A stretch of DNA of 64,000 nt, from the NCBI RefSeq assembly GCF_947495205.1, contig NZ_CANLXV010000005.1:202149-266148 (forward strand). The letters are read 5' to 3'. Position 1 is the first letter of the stretch. Each line of letters starts with the position of its first letter. The position numbers and the translations under genes were made by a program. The notes below the pieces were generated by a model. That model saw only the letters and a list, made by a program, of their open reading frames with translations. It ran no database searches and was not told the origin of the DNA. Below are positions 42,824 through 52,262 of the stretch, piece by piece. The stretch comes from an uncultured Polaribacter sp. (lineage in GTDB: Bacteria; Bacteroidota; Bacteroidia; Flavobacteriales; Flavobacteriaceae).

Positions 42824-43201
42824 CTATTCAGAAAATCCAACATACACACTATTATCTTCAATTTTTACAGGATAAGTTGCTATTGCATCTAAATCGCCGT
42901 TTAAATTTTCGCCATTTTCTAGAGAAAATGTTTTTTTGTGCAATGGGCAAGCTACTTTAGGAGTGCCTTTATCATCACCAATCATTCCTCTACTTAACAC
43001 CATTTCTAATTTATGCGGGCAAAGGTTTTGACAAGCGTACCATTTATTTTCTCTAGTAAAGTTAAAAACCGCTATTTGTTTGTTTTTATATTTTATACAA
43101 GCACCGCCATCTTTAGGGAAATCTTTTACAGCTGCTGCTTTAAACCAAACTGTTACTTCTTCTACTTTTGTGGTTTTGTATTGTTGTAATATGTCTTGCA
43201 T
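42824..43201 (-). CDS. nirD: Nitrite reductase small subunit, Rieske type
   Basis: The partner of NirB in assimilatory NAD(P)H-nitrite reductase. The 125 aa protein keeps both halves of a Rieske [2Fe-2S] site: C-P-H in NLCPHKLE near residue 61 and C-P-L-H in KVACPLHKKTFSL near 87. E. coli NirD has lost this cluster, so here it may carry electrons to NirB. It is separated from nirB by 241 bases that contain dispersed element D, an unusually wide gap for a two-subunit enzyme. Confidence 0.92.
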   Translation of the reverse strand: MQDILQQYKTTKVEEVTVWFKAAAVKDFPKDGGACIKYKNKQIAVFNFTRENKWYACQNLCPHKLEMVLSRGMIGDDKGTPKVACPLHKKTFSLENGENLNGDLDAIATYPVKIEDNSVYVGFSE

Positions 43202-43352
43202 AATTTGTAATTTTAAAGTTTTCTCTTAATTTGTTTAAATTAAAAGCAACTTTTTGTGTTTTGAAAACTAATTTTTTACTTCTGGTTTATTTTTTTAATA
43301 CGAACAAATCTTATAAAAAACATCAATGAATTAATAGACTTGCATTTTGCGT

Positions 43353-43421
43353 TAAGGATTGAAGCATTTGTTTGAGCTCTTTTTTCTTTTTCAGAAAAAA
43401 AGCGAGTGCGTAAAGCCTGTT
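43353..43421 (+). repeat. Dispersed 3'-end element, copy D
   Basis: AAGGATTGAAGCATTTG, TTTGAGCTC, a CTTTTTTC/GAAAAAAAG hairpin and AGCGAGTGCG then AAAGCCTG follow the landmarks of copy A. It starts 21 bases past the nirB stop and is antisense to nirB, the same relation as the other three copies to their genes. It may end or stabilise nirB mRNA before nirD. Confidence 0.48.
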
Positions 43422-43441
43422 AAAACGCCCAAAAAAATATT

Positions 43442-45955
43442 TTATGACCAAGGTTCTGGCATTTTTTGATCTCTTAAAGGCACAAAAACTAAATTATCAT
43501 CGTTTTCTTCGCTATTTACAAAATGATTGAAACGTTTCATTACTTCAGGATCATTTATGGCTTGCGTCCATTCACACTCAAACTTATTTACTAAAGTTTG
43601 CATTTCCTCTTCTAAATCTGCTGCAATACCTAAAGAATCTTGTAAAATTACTTCTTTTAAATAGTCTAAACCACCTTCTAGACGCTCTTGCCATGCTGCT
43701 GTTCTTTGCAATGGTTTTGCTGTACGCATGTAAAACATTAAATACCTGTCTAAATATTTGATTACGGTTTCATTATCTATTTGTTCTGCTAGCAATTCTG
43801 CATGACGTGGTGTTGCACCACCGTTTCCACCAACATATAAATTCCAACCACCTTCTACAGCAATTAAACCAAAATCTTTACCACGTGCTTCTGCACATTC
43901 TCTAATACAGCCAGAAACGCCTCCTTTAATTTTGTGCGGTGCACGTATACCTCTGTATCTGTTTTCTAATTCGATACCAAAACTAACGGCTTCATCCATA
44001 CCATATCTGCACCAAGTAGAACCTACACAGGTTTTTACTGTACGTAATGATTTTCCGTAAGCATGACCACTCTCAAAACCGGCGTCTACCAATTCTCGCC
44101 AAATATGTGGCAGTTGATTTAAGGTTGCCCCAAATAAATCTATACGCACACCACCAGTAATTTTAGTGTATAAATCGTATTTTTTAGCAACTTCTCCTAA
44201 AACAATTAGTTTGTCTGGTGTAATTTCTCCACCAGGAACTCTAGGCACTACAGAATACGTTCCGTTTCTTTGAATATTTGCTAAAAAACGATCATTAGAA
44301 TCTTGAATTGCGTATTCTTTGTTTGCAGTATCTGCATTAATAGTTGCCATTAAAGAGGCAATTAAAGGTTTACACAATTCGCATCCATGACCACCATTTC
44401 CATGATTATCTAATACTTGATTAAAGTTTGTATATCCTTTTACTTGAATAATTTTATATAAATCTTGTCTGTTATAATCAAAATGTTCGCAAACAGTGTC
44501 TTTAACAGTAATTCCTAAAGATTTTAAAGTTGCATTGGTTAAATCTGCAACCATTGGTTTACAACCACCACAACCTGTACCTGCTTTTGTAATGCTTACA
44601 ACACCAGCTACATCTGTTGCTTCTCCGTTTTCTATAGCGCTACAAATTTGCCCTTTTGTAACACTTTCACAAGAGCACACTTGTGCTTCATCTGGTAAAT
44701 CTGTTACATCTCCTAAAGATGCAGCGCCATCTGTTGCTGGCAAAATTAATTCTGCCGGATTTTCTGGAATTTTCATTCCGTTTAAGAAAATTTGGTGTAA
44801 CATGCTATAATCAGAAGCATCACCAACCATAATTCCTCCTAAAAGCGATTTTCCTTCTTTGTCTACATTAATACTTTTGTAGATGCCTTCGTAACCATTT
44901 TCGTATACAATTTCAACACCATTATTTTCATTTAAAGCATCTCCAAAACTAGCAACATCTATACCACTCAACTTTAATTTGGTAGACATATCTATTGCTG
45001 ATGGCATTACTGCTTCTTTATCTTCTAAAATTTGAGCTACTGCAACTTCTGCCATATCATATCCAGGAGCTACCAAACCATAAATCATACTATTTAATAA
45101 TGCACACTCGCCAATAGCAAATATATTTGGATCTGAAGTTCGCATATCATTAGTAACCAATATACCACCTCTTGTGCCTACTTCTAAATTACAAGTTTTA
45201 GCCAATTCATCTCGAGGTCTAATACCTGCAGAAACCAAAAGCATATCAAAAGGAGTAGTTTCCTCTTCAGAAAACTGCATTCCTGTTATTTTTTCTTCTC
45301 CTGTAATTTGTTGGGTAGCTTTACTTAAAAGAATTTCTATACCCAATGCCTCTAATTTTGTTTGAAGCGATTTACTAGCATCTGTATTTAATTGTCTAGG
45401 CATTAATCTTGGCGCAAATTCTACAACAGAAGTTTTTAAACCCATATCTACCAAAGCCTTTGCCGCTTCTAAACCCAAAAGCCCACCACCTAAAATTGCT
45501 GCTTTTTTTTGTGTTCCTTCTGCTTTTAATTTTGCTACGTAATTCATAGTAGCATCTAAATCTTCTATAGTTCTGTAAACAAAAACGCCTTCTTTCTCTA
45601 TACCTTTTATAGGCGGTACAAATGCAGAAGAACCTGTGGCTAAAACAATATAATCATAATTATACGTCGTATCATCTGCTGTAGTTATGGTTTTAGATTT
45701 TCTACTGATATCTGTAACTCTAGCATTGGTAATTAAATCCACTTTATTTTCTTCATACCAAGAACGTGGTGCCATTTCTAAGGCTTTTGCATCTTTATTT
45801 TCAAAGTACTCACTTAAATGAACTCTATCATAAGCTGGTCTTGGTTCTTCTCCAAAAACAGTAATCGAAAAGTTTTTACTTGCTTCTTGCGCTACAAATT
45901 TTTCACAAAATTTATACCCTACCATTCCGTTACCAATAACTATTATTTTTTCCAT
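43442..45955 (-). CDS. nirB: Assimilatory nitrite reductase large subunit
   Basis: It reduces nitrite to ammonium by six electrons with NAD(P)H. The FAD motif GNGMVGYKFCEKF is near residue 7, and the NAD(P)H motif AILGGGLLGLEAAKAL near 155. Two BFD-type cysteine clusters follow: CSCESVTKGQIC...GTGCGGCKP (near 425-465) and CELCKP (near 527). The siroheme/4Fe-4S ligands are TCVGSTWC near 637 and GCIRECAEARGKDFG near 680. At 837 aa it is full length. It is first in a run with nirD, DUF4202 and the kinase, and is divergent from cobA across a region holding the palindromic operator. Confidence 0.96.
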   Translation of the reverse strand: MEKIIVIGNGMVGYKFCEKFVAQEASKNFSITVFGEEPRPAYDRVHLSEYFENKDAKALEMAPRSWYEENKVDLITNARVTDISRKSKTITTADDTTYNYDYIVLATGSSAFVPPIKGIEKEGVFVYRTIEDLDATMNYVAKLKAEGTQKKAAILGGGLLGLEAAKALVDMGLKTSVVEFAPRLMPRQLNTDASKSLQTKLEALGIEILLSKATQQITGEEKITGMQFSEEETTPFDMLLVSAGIRPRDELAKTCNLEVGTRGGILVTNDMRTSDPNIFAIGECALLNSMIYGLVAPGYDMAEVAVAQILEDKEAVMPSAIDMSTKLKLSGIDVASFGDALNENNGVEIVYENGYEGIYKSINVDKEGKSLLGGIMVGDASDYSMLHQIFLNGMKIPENPAELILPATDGAASLGDVTDLPDEAQVCSCESVTKGQICSAIENGEATDVAGVVSITKAGTGCGGCKPMVADLTNATLKSLGITVKDTVCEHFDYNRQDLYKIIQVKGYTNFNQVLDNHGNGGHGCELCKPLIASLMATINADTANKEYAIQDSNDRFLANIQRNGTYSVVPRVPGGEITPDKLIVLGEVAKKYDLYTKITGGVRIDLFGATLNQLPHIWRELVDAGFESGHAYGKSLRTVKTCVGSTWCRYGMDEAVSFGIELENRYRGIRAPHKIKGGVSGCIRECAEARGKDFGLIAVEGGWNLYVGGNGGATPRHAELLAEQIDNETVIKYLDRYLMFYMRTAKPLQRTAAWQERLEGGLDYLKEVILQDSLGIAADLEEEMQTLVNKFECEWTQAINDPEVMKRFNHFVNSEENDDNLVFVPLRDQKMPEPWS

Positions 45956-45983
45956 ATAAGTATACTTAATTATAATATTGCCA

Positions 45984-45991
45984 CAAAAATA
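45984..45991 (-). promoter_or_regulatory. TAnnTTTG promoter box of nirB
   Basis: On the minus strand TATTTTTG lies 29 bases before the nirB ATG. Its first two bases overlap the end of the palindrome at 45990-46005, so a protein on that palindrome would touch the core promoter. Confidence 0.5.
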
Positions 45992-46005
45992 CGTATTAAT
46001 ACGTA
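45990..46005. promoter_or_regulatory. Operator palindrome between nirB and cobA
   Basis: TACGTATTAATACGTA is a perfect 16-base palindrome, readable as two heptamers TACGTAT and ATACGTA two bases apart. That is the 7-2-7 layout of NarL/NarP sites (heptamer TACYYMT; six of seven positions fit). Matching copies precede nrtA and the nitrate reductase gene. Whether the NarL-type or FNR-like regulator binds it is an inference. Confidence 0.65.
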
Positions 46006-46046
46006 AATTAAAAGCATAAAACCTAGATTATTTACTCAAAACTAAG

Positions 46047-46054
46047 TATTTTTG
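46047..46054 (+). promoter_or_regulatory. TAnnTTTG promoter box of cobA
   Basis: TATTTTTG lies 40 bases before the cobA start. The shared palindrome is centred about 56 bases upstream of the end of this box, a position compatible with activation of cobA while it overlaps the nirB promoter. Confidence 0.42.
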
Positions 46055-46094
46055 TCAAAAACCTAATTATTATTATCTGTAAATAGCAATACCT

Positions 46095-46868
46095 ATGAAA
46101 AATGATAAAAAAAATTATAAAGTGACATTAGTTGGTGCAGGACCAGGAGCTGTAGACTTAATAACCGTAAAAGGTTTAAATGCGATTAAAACTGCTGATG
46201 TTATTTTTTATGACGCGCTTGTAAATAAGGAACTCTTAAAAAACGCAAAACCAGATACCAATCTTATATATGTAGGTAAAAGATTTAATAATCACCGTTT
46301 TTCTCAAACTGAAATTAATACGTTATTGGCAGAATATGCCTTTACAAAAAATAATGTAGTACGCTTAAAAGGTGGTGACCCATTTGTATTTGGTAGAGGT
46401 TCAGAAGAAGTAGATTATTTAGAAAACTGCGGTATAGAAGTTGAAATTATACCAGGAATTAGCAGCGCATTAGCAGTGCCAACAAACCAAGGAATACCGC
46501 TTACTAAAAGAGGTGTAAACGAGAGTTTTTGGGTAATTACAGGCACAACCTCTAATGGAGAAATTTCTAAAGATATTATGCACGGAGCAAAATCTTCTGC
46601 TACTTTAGTTATTTTGATGGGATTGCGTAATTTTACAACTATATTAAATGAAGTGCTGAAATACAGACCCATAAATACTCCTTTTGCTATCATTCAAAAT
46701 GGAACATTACAAAATGAAACTATTTGTATTGAAACATTAGAGAATTATAAAAACGCATTACCAAAAATAGACTACAAATCACCAGGAATTATTGTTATTG
46801 GTGATGTAGTTGCAGAGCACAATACATTTTTAGAAGAAGAAATTCAACGCGTTTTAGAAAATTATTAG
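46095..46868 (+). CDS. cobA: Uroporphyrinogen-III C-methyltransferase
   Basis: It methylates uroporphyrinogen III twice to precorrin-2, the step toward siroheme needed by NirB. The N-terminal LVGAGPGAVDLITVKG near residue 12, VRLKGGDPFVFGRGSEE near 93, GISSALAVPTNQGIPLTKRG near 120 and the later TLVILMG near 175 are the family motifs. It is the SUMT domain alone (257 aa), without the CysG oxidase/chelatase half, which must be encoded elsewhere. It is followed after 31 bases by the FNR-like gene and divergent from nirB. Confidence 0.95.
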   Translation: MKNDKKNYKVTLVGAGPGAVDLITVKGLNAIKTADVIFYDALVNKELLKNAKPDTNLIYVGKRFNNHRFSQTEINTLLAEYAFTKNNVVRLKGGDPFVFGRGSEEVDYLENCGIEVEIIPGISSALAVPTNQGIPLTKRGVNESFWVITGTTSNGEISKDIMHGAKSSATLVILMGLRNFTTILNEVLKYRPINTPFAIIQNGTLQNETICIETLENYKNALPKIDYKSPGIIVIGDVVAEHNTFLEEEIQRVLENY

Positions 46869-46899
46869 TCATTTTAATGTTTAGTAAAACTATAGACTT

Positions 46900-47616
46900 A
46901 TGCCAATTAACAACATACCGTGTACTTCTTGTAAAAACACAAATTGTTTAATTTACAAGCACATTAAAACGAAAGACTTCGAAAAATTTATTTCTGAAAA
47001 AAATACATTTTCCTGTAAAAAAGGACAACAATTTGTTATGGAAGGCGCCCCAACTAACGGTTTGTTTTTTATTCAAAGCGGAAAAGCAAAAGTAATAAAA
47101 ACAGGTATTTATGGTAAAGAACAAATTTTACGTTTTGTAACAGACGGAGAAGTTATTGGACATAGAGGTTTTGGTGTAAGACAAAAATACTTTATTGGTG
47201 CGCTAGCTTTAGAAGATACTACACTTTGCAACTTTTCTGATAAAACCTTAAAGGAAATGCTGATTCAAATACCCGAGTTGACTTATGATTTTATGCTTTT
47301 TTATGCTGAAGAACTAAGTAAATCTGAAGAAAAAGTAAAAACATTAGCACAAATGACTGTTCGTGAAAAAGTAATAGATAGTCTCTTATATATTAATAGA
47401 AAATTTGGTGCAAACAAAAAAGGTTATTTAAACCTAATACTTAGCAGAAAGGAAATTGCAGATTTTGCAGGAACCACAGATGAACAGGTTACAAGAACCT
47501 TTTCTAATCTAAAAAAAGAAGGATACATTACCACAACTGGTAAAAGAATAGCTATTCAAAACATTAATGCCTTAAAAAAAGAAATTGCTGAACATAATTA
47601 CTACCTAGCTAGTTAA
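46900..47616 (+). CDS. Crp/Fnr-family regulator with FNR-like cysteines
   Basis: A 238 aa transcription factor with a cyclic-nucleotide-like sensor domain (residues ~25-140) and a C-terminal winged helix (~150-225, with LSRKEIADFAGTTDEQVTRTF as the recognition region). N-terminal cysteines C8, C11 and C16 plus C110 reproduce the spacing of E. coli FNR (C20, C23, C29, C122; 94 versus 93 residues between the last two). A [4Fe-4S] cluster that senses oxygen or nitric oxide is therefore plausible. A fifth Cys, C39, is extra. It follows cobA by 31 bases and ends at a strong terminator before nrtA. Confidence 0.92.
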   Translation: MPINNIPCTSCKNTNCLIYKHIKTKDFEKFISEKNTFSCKKGQQFVMEGAPTNGLFFIQSGKAKVIKTGIYGKEQILRFVTDGEVIGHRGFGVRQKYFIGALALEDTTLCNFSDKTLKEMLIQIPELTYDFMLFYAEELSKSEEKVKTLAQMTVREKVIDSLLYINRKFGANKKGYLNLILSRKEIADFAGTTDEQVTRTFSNLKKEGYITTTGKRIAIQNINALKKEIAEHNYYLAS

Positions 47617-47640
47617 TTACGTAATAATAATTCCCCTAAT

Positions 47641-47677
47641 AAATAAAAGTACTTAGGATTTCTAAGTACTTTTATTT
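47641..47677 (+). terminator. Terminator of the cobA-regulator transcript
   Basis: AAATAAAAGTACTTAG and CTAAGTACTTTTATTT form a perfect 16-pair stem around a five-base loop. It separates the cobA transcript from the nrt operon. Confidence 0.85.
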
Positions 47678-47787
47678 TGTTTAAAACAAGGGTATTAACT
47701 AAAAAACCTGCTATAAAACAGATAATTAACTGATTAAAAAACTATAAAAATAATACGTTTTACATATTTCATTCTTAAATACCGATA

Positions 47788-47795
47788 TATATTTG
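47788..47795 (+). promoter_or_regulatory. Candidate TAnnTTTG promoter box of nrtA
   Basis: TATATTTG lies 44 bases before the nrtA start. The operator-like palindrome is just downstream, near the expected transcription start. A further half-site, TAATACGT, is at 47751-47758. Confidence 0.4.
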
Positions 47796-47803
47796 CCGTA
47801 AAA

Positions 47804-47819
47804 TAAGTATTAATACGTA
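47804..47819. promoter_or_regulatory. Operator palindrome upstream of nrtA
   Basis: TAAGTATTAATACGTA differs from the perfect TACGTATTAATACGTA palindrome at one base. It sits between the candidate promoter box and the nrtA start codon, a position that favours repression. Confidence 0.55.
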
Positions 47820-47839
47820 GATCAAAAACTTAACAAGAA

Positions 47840-49225
47840 ATGAAATCTCTATTTAAAAAATCGACATTAGTTTTATCAGCTGCAGCATTGCTATTTGCTT
47901 GTGGTGGTAAAACAACCAAAAAAGAAACTACTACAGCAACAGTAGCAACCTCAAAAACAAAACAATTAGATATTGAAAAACCACAATTAACTTTTGGTTT
48001 CATCAAATTAACAGACATGGCTCCTTTGGCTATTGCTAAAGAAAAAGGTTTTTTCGAAGATGAAGGCTTGTTTGTTTCTGTAGAAGCACAATCTAACTGG
48101 AAAAACGTTTTAGATAGAGTTATTGATGGTCAATTAGACGGTTCTCACATGTTGGCTGGACAGCCAATTGCTGCTGGTGCAGGATTTGGTAGACAAGCAA
48201 AATTAATAACTGCCTTTTCTATGGATTTAAATGGAAATGGAATAACAGTTTCTAACGATGTTTGGTCTAAAATGAAGCCAAATGTGCCAAAAGATGGTAG
48301 TGGAAAACCTGTACACCCAATTAAAGCAGATGCTTTAAAACCAGTAATTACTGAATACAAAAACGCTGGTAAAGCATTTAAAATGGGAATGGTTTTTCCT
48401 GTATCTACTCACAATTACGAAATTAGATATTGGTTAGCTGCAGCTGGAATTCACCCAGGTATGTATACCAAAGAAAATGTACAAGGACAAATTGATGCAG
48501 AAGTTTTACTATCTGTTACACCTCCACCACAAATGCCAGCAACGTTAGAAGCAGGTACTATTTTTGGATATTGTGTAGGAGAACCTTGGAATCAGCAAGC
48601 AGTATTTAAAGGAATTGGTGTACCAGTAGTTACCAATTATGATATTTGGAAAAACAACCCAGAGAAAGTATTTGTAATGACAGAGAAGTTTGTAAAAGAA
48701 AACCCAAATACAGCAATTGCAGTAACTAAAGCATTAATTAGAGCTGGTAAATGGTTAGATAAGCCAGAAAACAGAAAAGAAGCTGTAGAAATTTTATCGA
48801 TGTCTCAATACGTTGGTGCACCAGTAGAAGTTTTAGCAAATTCTATGACTGGAACGTTTGAATTTGAAAAAGGAGATAAAAGAGAAATGGAAGACTTTAA
48901 CGTATTCTATAAGTACAATGCAACTTACCCTTTTTATTCTGATGGTATTTGGTTTTTAACTCAAATGAGAAGATGGGGACAAATTCCTGACGCAAAACCT
49001 GCAGGTTGGTATGCATCAACAATAAAAGATATTTATAGACCAGATATCTGGAAAAAAGCAGCAGCATTATTAGTTGAAGAAGGTAATATTCCTGCCTCAG
49101 ACGTACCAACAACAGATGGTTACAAACCAGCTACGGCAGATTTTATTGATGGAACTACTTATGACGCTAAAGATCCAATTGGTTACATCAACAGTTTTAA
49201 AATAGGAAACAAAGATAAAAAGTAA
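47840..49225 (+). CDS. nrtA: Nitrate-binding lipoprotein of an ABC transporter
   Basis: A lipoprotein receptor (signal [21 protein letters not shown], Cys near residue 21) with a low-complexity Lys/Thr tether and then an NrtA/CmpA-type fold: [23 protein letters not shown] near residue 50, [19 protein letters not shown] near 98, [21 protein letters not shown] near 184 and GYCVGEPWN near 237. The residues around the ligand pocket follow the nitrate/bicarbonate group, and the neighbours point to nitrate. At 461 aa it is close to the cyanobacterial length. It heads nrtABCD. Confidence 0.92.
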   Translation: MKSLFKKSTLVLSAAALLFACGGKTTKKETTTATVATSKTKQLDIEKPQLTFGFIKLTDMAPLAIAKEKGFFEDEGLFVSVEAQSNWKNVLDRVIDGQLDGSHMLAGQPIAAGAGFGRQAKLITAFSMDLNGNGITVSNDVWSKMKPNVPKDGSGKPVHPIKADALKPVITEYKNAGKAFKMGMVFPVSTHNYEIRYWLAAAGIHPGMYTKENVQGQIDAEVLLSVTPPPQMPATLEAGTIFGYCVGEPWNQQAVFKGIGVPVVTNYDIWKNNPEKVFVMTEKFVKENPNTAIAVTKALIRAGKWLDKPENRKEAVEILSMSQYVGAPVEVLANSMTGTFEFEKGDKREMEDFNVFYKYNATYPFYSDGIWFLTQMRRWGQIPDAKPAGWYASTIKDIYRPDIWKKAAALLVEEGNIPASDVPTTDGYKPATADFIDGTTYDAKDPIGYINSFKIGNKDKK

Positions 49226-49251
49226 TTTACATATACATTAGATTTAAAATT

Positions 49252-50358
49252 ATGAAAGCAAGTTTAACACTAGGAAAAGTATCTAATTTTTTAGGATTGG
49301 GAATTTTTACAACTTTAAAAGATTTATTTACCGGGAAATTAGAAAAAGAAGATTTTAAAGATTTCTTACGCAAGTCTATAGTACCGCTTGCTTCCATACT
49401 TTTATTTATTGGTTTATGGCATTTGGGTGCAAAATCTTTATACAATAGAGAGGCAGACTTTAAAATAGCTAAAGCACTAAAAGATCAAGGGCAAGTAGCT
49501 GCAGATGCTTTAACTGCTTGTATTGCTTCTGGAGAGTCTAGCTGCCAACCCAACACATTGCCATCTCCTGCTCAAGTTTGGGAATCTTTTCAATCTTTAT
49601 TAAGAGATCATAACATTATTAGTGCAGATAAAGCTGCCTTTATAGAAAAAACAGCGGCTTTAAATGAAAAGAGAATTGCAGCCGGTAAAGATGCCATTGT
49701 ATATACAGGAAGACCTTCTTTTGTAGATCAAATTTTTAGAAGTTTACAAACTGTTTTTGCTGGTTTTTTATTGGCTTTACTAATTGCTGTTCCATTGGGT
49801 ATTTTTATAGGACTAAGTCCTACATTAAAAAGTTCTTTCAATTGGTTTATTCAAATCTTTAAACCAGTATCTCCTGTTGTATGGTATTTACTAGTTTTTA
49901 TGATTGTAAAAACCATATTAATTGGTTCTACAAATGATAGTTCTTTTACCATTTCTTTTATTAGTGTTGGTTTATGTTCTATGTGGGCAACTTTAGTAAA
50001 TACTGCTATGGGTGTTTCTTCTGTAGACAAAGATTACATTAATGTTGCCAAAGTATTAAAATTAGGAACATTTCAAAAGATATTTAAAGTAGTATTACCA
50101 TCTTCTTTACCGTTGATTTTTACAGGTTTAAAAATAACGTTATCTGTAGCGTGGATGGTTTTAATTGCCATAGAGCTTTTAGCACAAAGTCCTGGTTTAG
50201 GATTATTTGTATGGGAAGAATTTCAGAATGGTGCAAACGATTCTAATGCTAAAATAATTGTAGCCATGTTTGCTATTGGTATTATTGGTTTTTTATTAGA
50301 CAGAATTATGCTAAGCATTCAAAACTGGGTATCTTTTGATAAACAAGACGCTATTTAA
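49252..50358 (+). CDS. nrtB: Nitrate ABC transporter permease
   Basis: The membrane subunit of the NrtABCD importer. An N-terminal cytoplasmic segment and a first helix (residues ~45-62, SIVPLASILLFIGLWHLGA) precede a periplasmic stretch (~65-155). Five helices follow, with the EAA loop near 265 (DKDYINVAKVLKLGTFQKIFKVVLPSSLPL) that contacts the ATPases. At 368 aa it is longer than typical NrtB (~280) because of the N-terminal part, which includes two cysteines (TACIASGESSCQPN). It starts 26 bases after nrtA. Confidence 0.92.
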   Translation: MKASLTLGKVSNFLGLGIFTTLKDLFTGKLEKEDFKDFLRKSIVPLASILLFIGLWHLGAKSLYNREADFKIAKALKDQGQVAADALTACIASGESSCQPNTLPSPAQVWESFQSLLRDHNIISADKAAFIEKTAALNEKRIAAGKDAIVYTGRPSFVDQIFRSLQTVFAGFLLALLIAVPLGIFIGLSPTLKSSFNWFIQIFKPVSPVVWYLLVFMIVKTILIGSTNDSSFTISFISVGLCSMWATLVNTAMGVSSVDKDYINVAKVLKLGTFQKIFKVVLPSSLPLIFTGLKITLSVAWMVLIAIELLAQSPGLGLFVWEEFQNGANDSNAKIIVAMFAIGIIGFLLDRIMLSIQNWVSFDKQDAI

Positions 50359-50440
50359 AACATGTAATTGTTTAACTGTTTAATCATAAAAACGAAAACA
50401 ATTAAACAATTAAACGCTACAACAATTAAACATAAAAAAA

Positions 50441-51289
50441 ATGGCATATTTAGAATTAAATAATATTTATAAAACCTACGGGCAAGGTGATAATGAAACA
50501 GAAGTTTTATCTAACATCAACCTAAAAATAGAAGAGGGCGAATTTGTAGCTATTGTAGGCTTTACAGGAAGTGGAAAAACAACTTTAGTAAACTTAATTA
50601 ATGGTTTAATTCAACCAACAAGTGGCGAAGTTTTATTTAAAGGAGAGCCTGTTATTGGCACAAGTCATGAGCGTGGTGTAATTTTTCAAAACTACTCTCT
50701 TTTACCTTGGTTAACAGTTGGTCAAAATGTATTTATGGCTGTTAAAGAAGCGTTTCCTAAGAAAAGTAAATCTGAATTAAATGAAATTGTTTCTAATTAT
50801 GTAGAAATGGTAAGTTTAACGCCAGCTATCAACAAAAGACCTAAAGAATTGTCTGGTGGTATGCGCCAAAGAGTTGCTGTAGCAAGAGCTTTAGCCATGA
50901 AACCAGAAATGATTATTATGGATGAACCTTTAGGAGCCTTAGATGCTTTAACTCGTGGAAATTTACAAGATGAAATTTTAAATATTTGGGGTAAAGATAA
51001 ACGTACTGCTTTGTTAATTACTAATGATGTAGATGAAGGCATTTATATGGCAGATAGAATTATTCCTTTACGTCCTGGACCAAAAGCTACTTTAGGACCA
51101 GAATTTAAAATCGATTTAGACCGCCCAAGAGACAAAACAGAAATGAATGACAACGCGAATTTTAAAGAAACCAGAAATGCAATTATAGAGTATTTAATGG
51201 ATATTGGAAATGAGCGTAAATCTGAAGCAAAAGAAGAGTATGTGCTACCGGAATTAACACCAAAAGATTTTGTAAACCAATTTAGATAA
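50441..51289 (+). CDS. nrtC: Nitrate ABC transporter ATPase 1 (NrtC-like, no receptor domain)
   Basis: A cytoplasmic ATPase with Walker [10 protein letters not shown] near residue 41, signature [15 protein letters not shown] near 140 and Walker [13 protein letters not shown] near 158. The switch histidine is replaced: the H-loop reads ITNDVDEG near 191, where ITHDVDEA is usual. It lacks the C-terminal NrtA-like domain of cyanobacterial NrtC (282 aa here). It lies 82 bases after nrtB, and its stop is six bases before the second ATPase, so the two probably form a heterodimer. Confidence 0.9.
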   Translation: MAYLELNNIYKTYGQGDNETEVLSNINLKIEEGEFVAIVGFTGSGKTTLVNLINGLIQPTSGEVLFKGEPVIGTSHERGVIFQNYSLLPWLTVGQNVFMAVKEAFPKKSKSELNEIVSNYVEMVSLTPAINKRPKELSGGMRQRVAVARALAMKPEMIIMDEPLGALDALTRGNLQDEILNIWGKDKRTALLITNDVDEGIYMADRIIPLRPGPKATLGPEFKIDLDRPRDKTEMNDNANFKETRNAIIEYLMDIGNERKSEAKEEYVLPELTPKDFVNQFR

Positions 51290-51295
51290 AACAAG

Positions 51296-52126
51296 ATGAG
51301 CATAATAACAGAAAATTCAATTACTAAAGAGGTTTTAAAAACAACAAGTTTTGCATCTAAAGATGTAATGTTAGATTTAAAAGATTTAAAAAAGGTTTAC
51401 CCAACACCAAAGGGAGATTATGTAGTTTTAGAGAATTTAAATCTTCAAATTAAAAAAGAAGAATTTGTTACCATTATTGGGCATTCTGGTTGTGGAAAAA
51501 CAACAATGCTTTCTATGATTGCTGGTTTAAACCCAATTTCTGGTGGAAATATATCTGTTTTAGGAAAACATATCAAAGGACCAGGACCAGATAGAGGTGT
51601 TATTTTTCAATCACCTAGTTTAATGCCTTGGATGACCTCTTTACAGAATGTATTATTAGGTGTAAATCAAGTATTTCCTCACGCTAGCAAAGCACAACGT
51701 AATGATATTGCAAAATATTATTTACAAAAAGTAGGTTTGGAAGATGCTTTTCACAAAAAAGCAAGTGAATTATCTCAAGGAATGCAACAAAGAGTTGGTA
51801 TTGCAAGAGCGTTTGCCATTAAACCAAAAGTACTTTTATTAGACGAACCTTTTGGGATGTTAGATTCTTTAACAAGAGGAGAATTACAAGATATCTTAAT
51901 AGAAATCTGGAATAAAGAAAAAATTACTGCGGTTATGATTACGCATGATGTTGATGAAGCTATATTTTTAGCCGACAGAGTGGTAATGATGACTAGTGGA
52001 CCAAAAGCAAAGATTGGTGATGTTTTAGACATCAACTTTCAAAGACCACGAACTAGAAAATCTGTTTTAGAACATGATGATTATTATGCTTATCGTAAAC
52101 ATTTAATTGACTTTTTAGAGCACTAA
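51296..52126 (+). CDS. nrtD: Nitrate ABC transporter ATPase 2 (NrtD-like)
   Basis: The second ATPase subunit. Walker A GHSGCGKTT is near residue 62, Walker B VLLLDEPFGMLD near 180 and the H-loop ITHDVDEA near 213, all canonical. Its signature reads LSQGMQQRVGIARAF near 160 in place of LSGGM. A 30-residue N-terminal extension (SIITENSITKEVLKTTSF) precedes the domain. Together with the NrtC-like subunit, the changes fall in one of the two composite ATP sites (see findings). Confidence 0.9.
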   Translation: MSIITENSITKEVLKTTSFASKDVMLDLKDLKKVYPTPKGDYVVLENLNLQIKKEEFVTIIGHSGCGKTTMLSMIAGLNPISGGNISVLGKHIKGPGPDRGVIFQSPSLMPWMTSLQNVLLGVNQVFPHASKAQRNDIAKYYLQKVGLEDAFHKKASELSQGMQQRVGIARAFAIKPKVLLLDEPFGMLDSLTRGELQDILIEIWNKEKITAVMITHDVDEAIFLADRVVMMTSGPKAKIGDVLDINFQRPRTRKSVLEHDDYYAYRKHLIDFLEH

Positions 52127-52262
52127 GCACACAAAACAAGTAAACATTTTATAACAATAATCGGGAATATGAAAACCATATAATTTCATGTTTCTTGGGG
52201 GTAAACAACCAAAAATTAAACAAATTAACTCAACAAATAACACAAATTTAAAAACAAACAAA

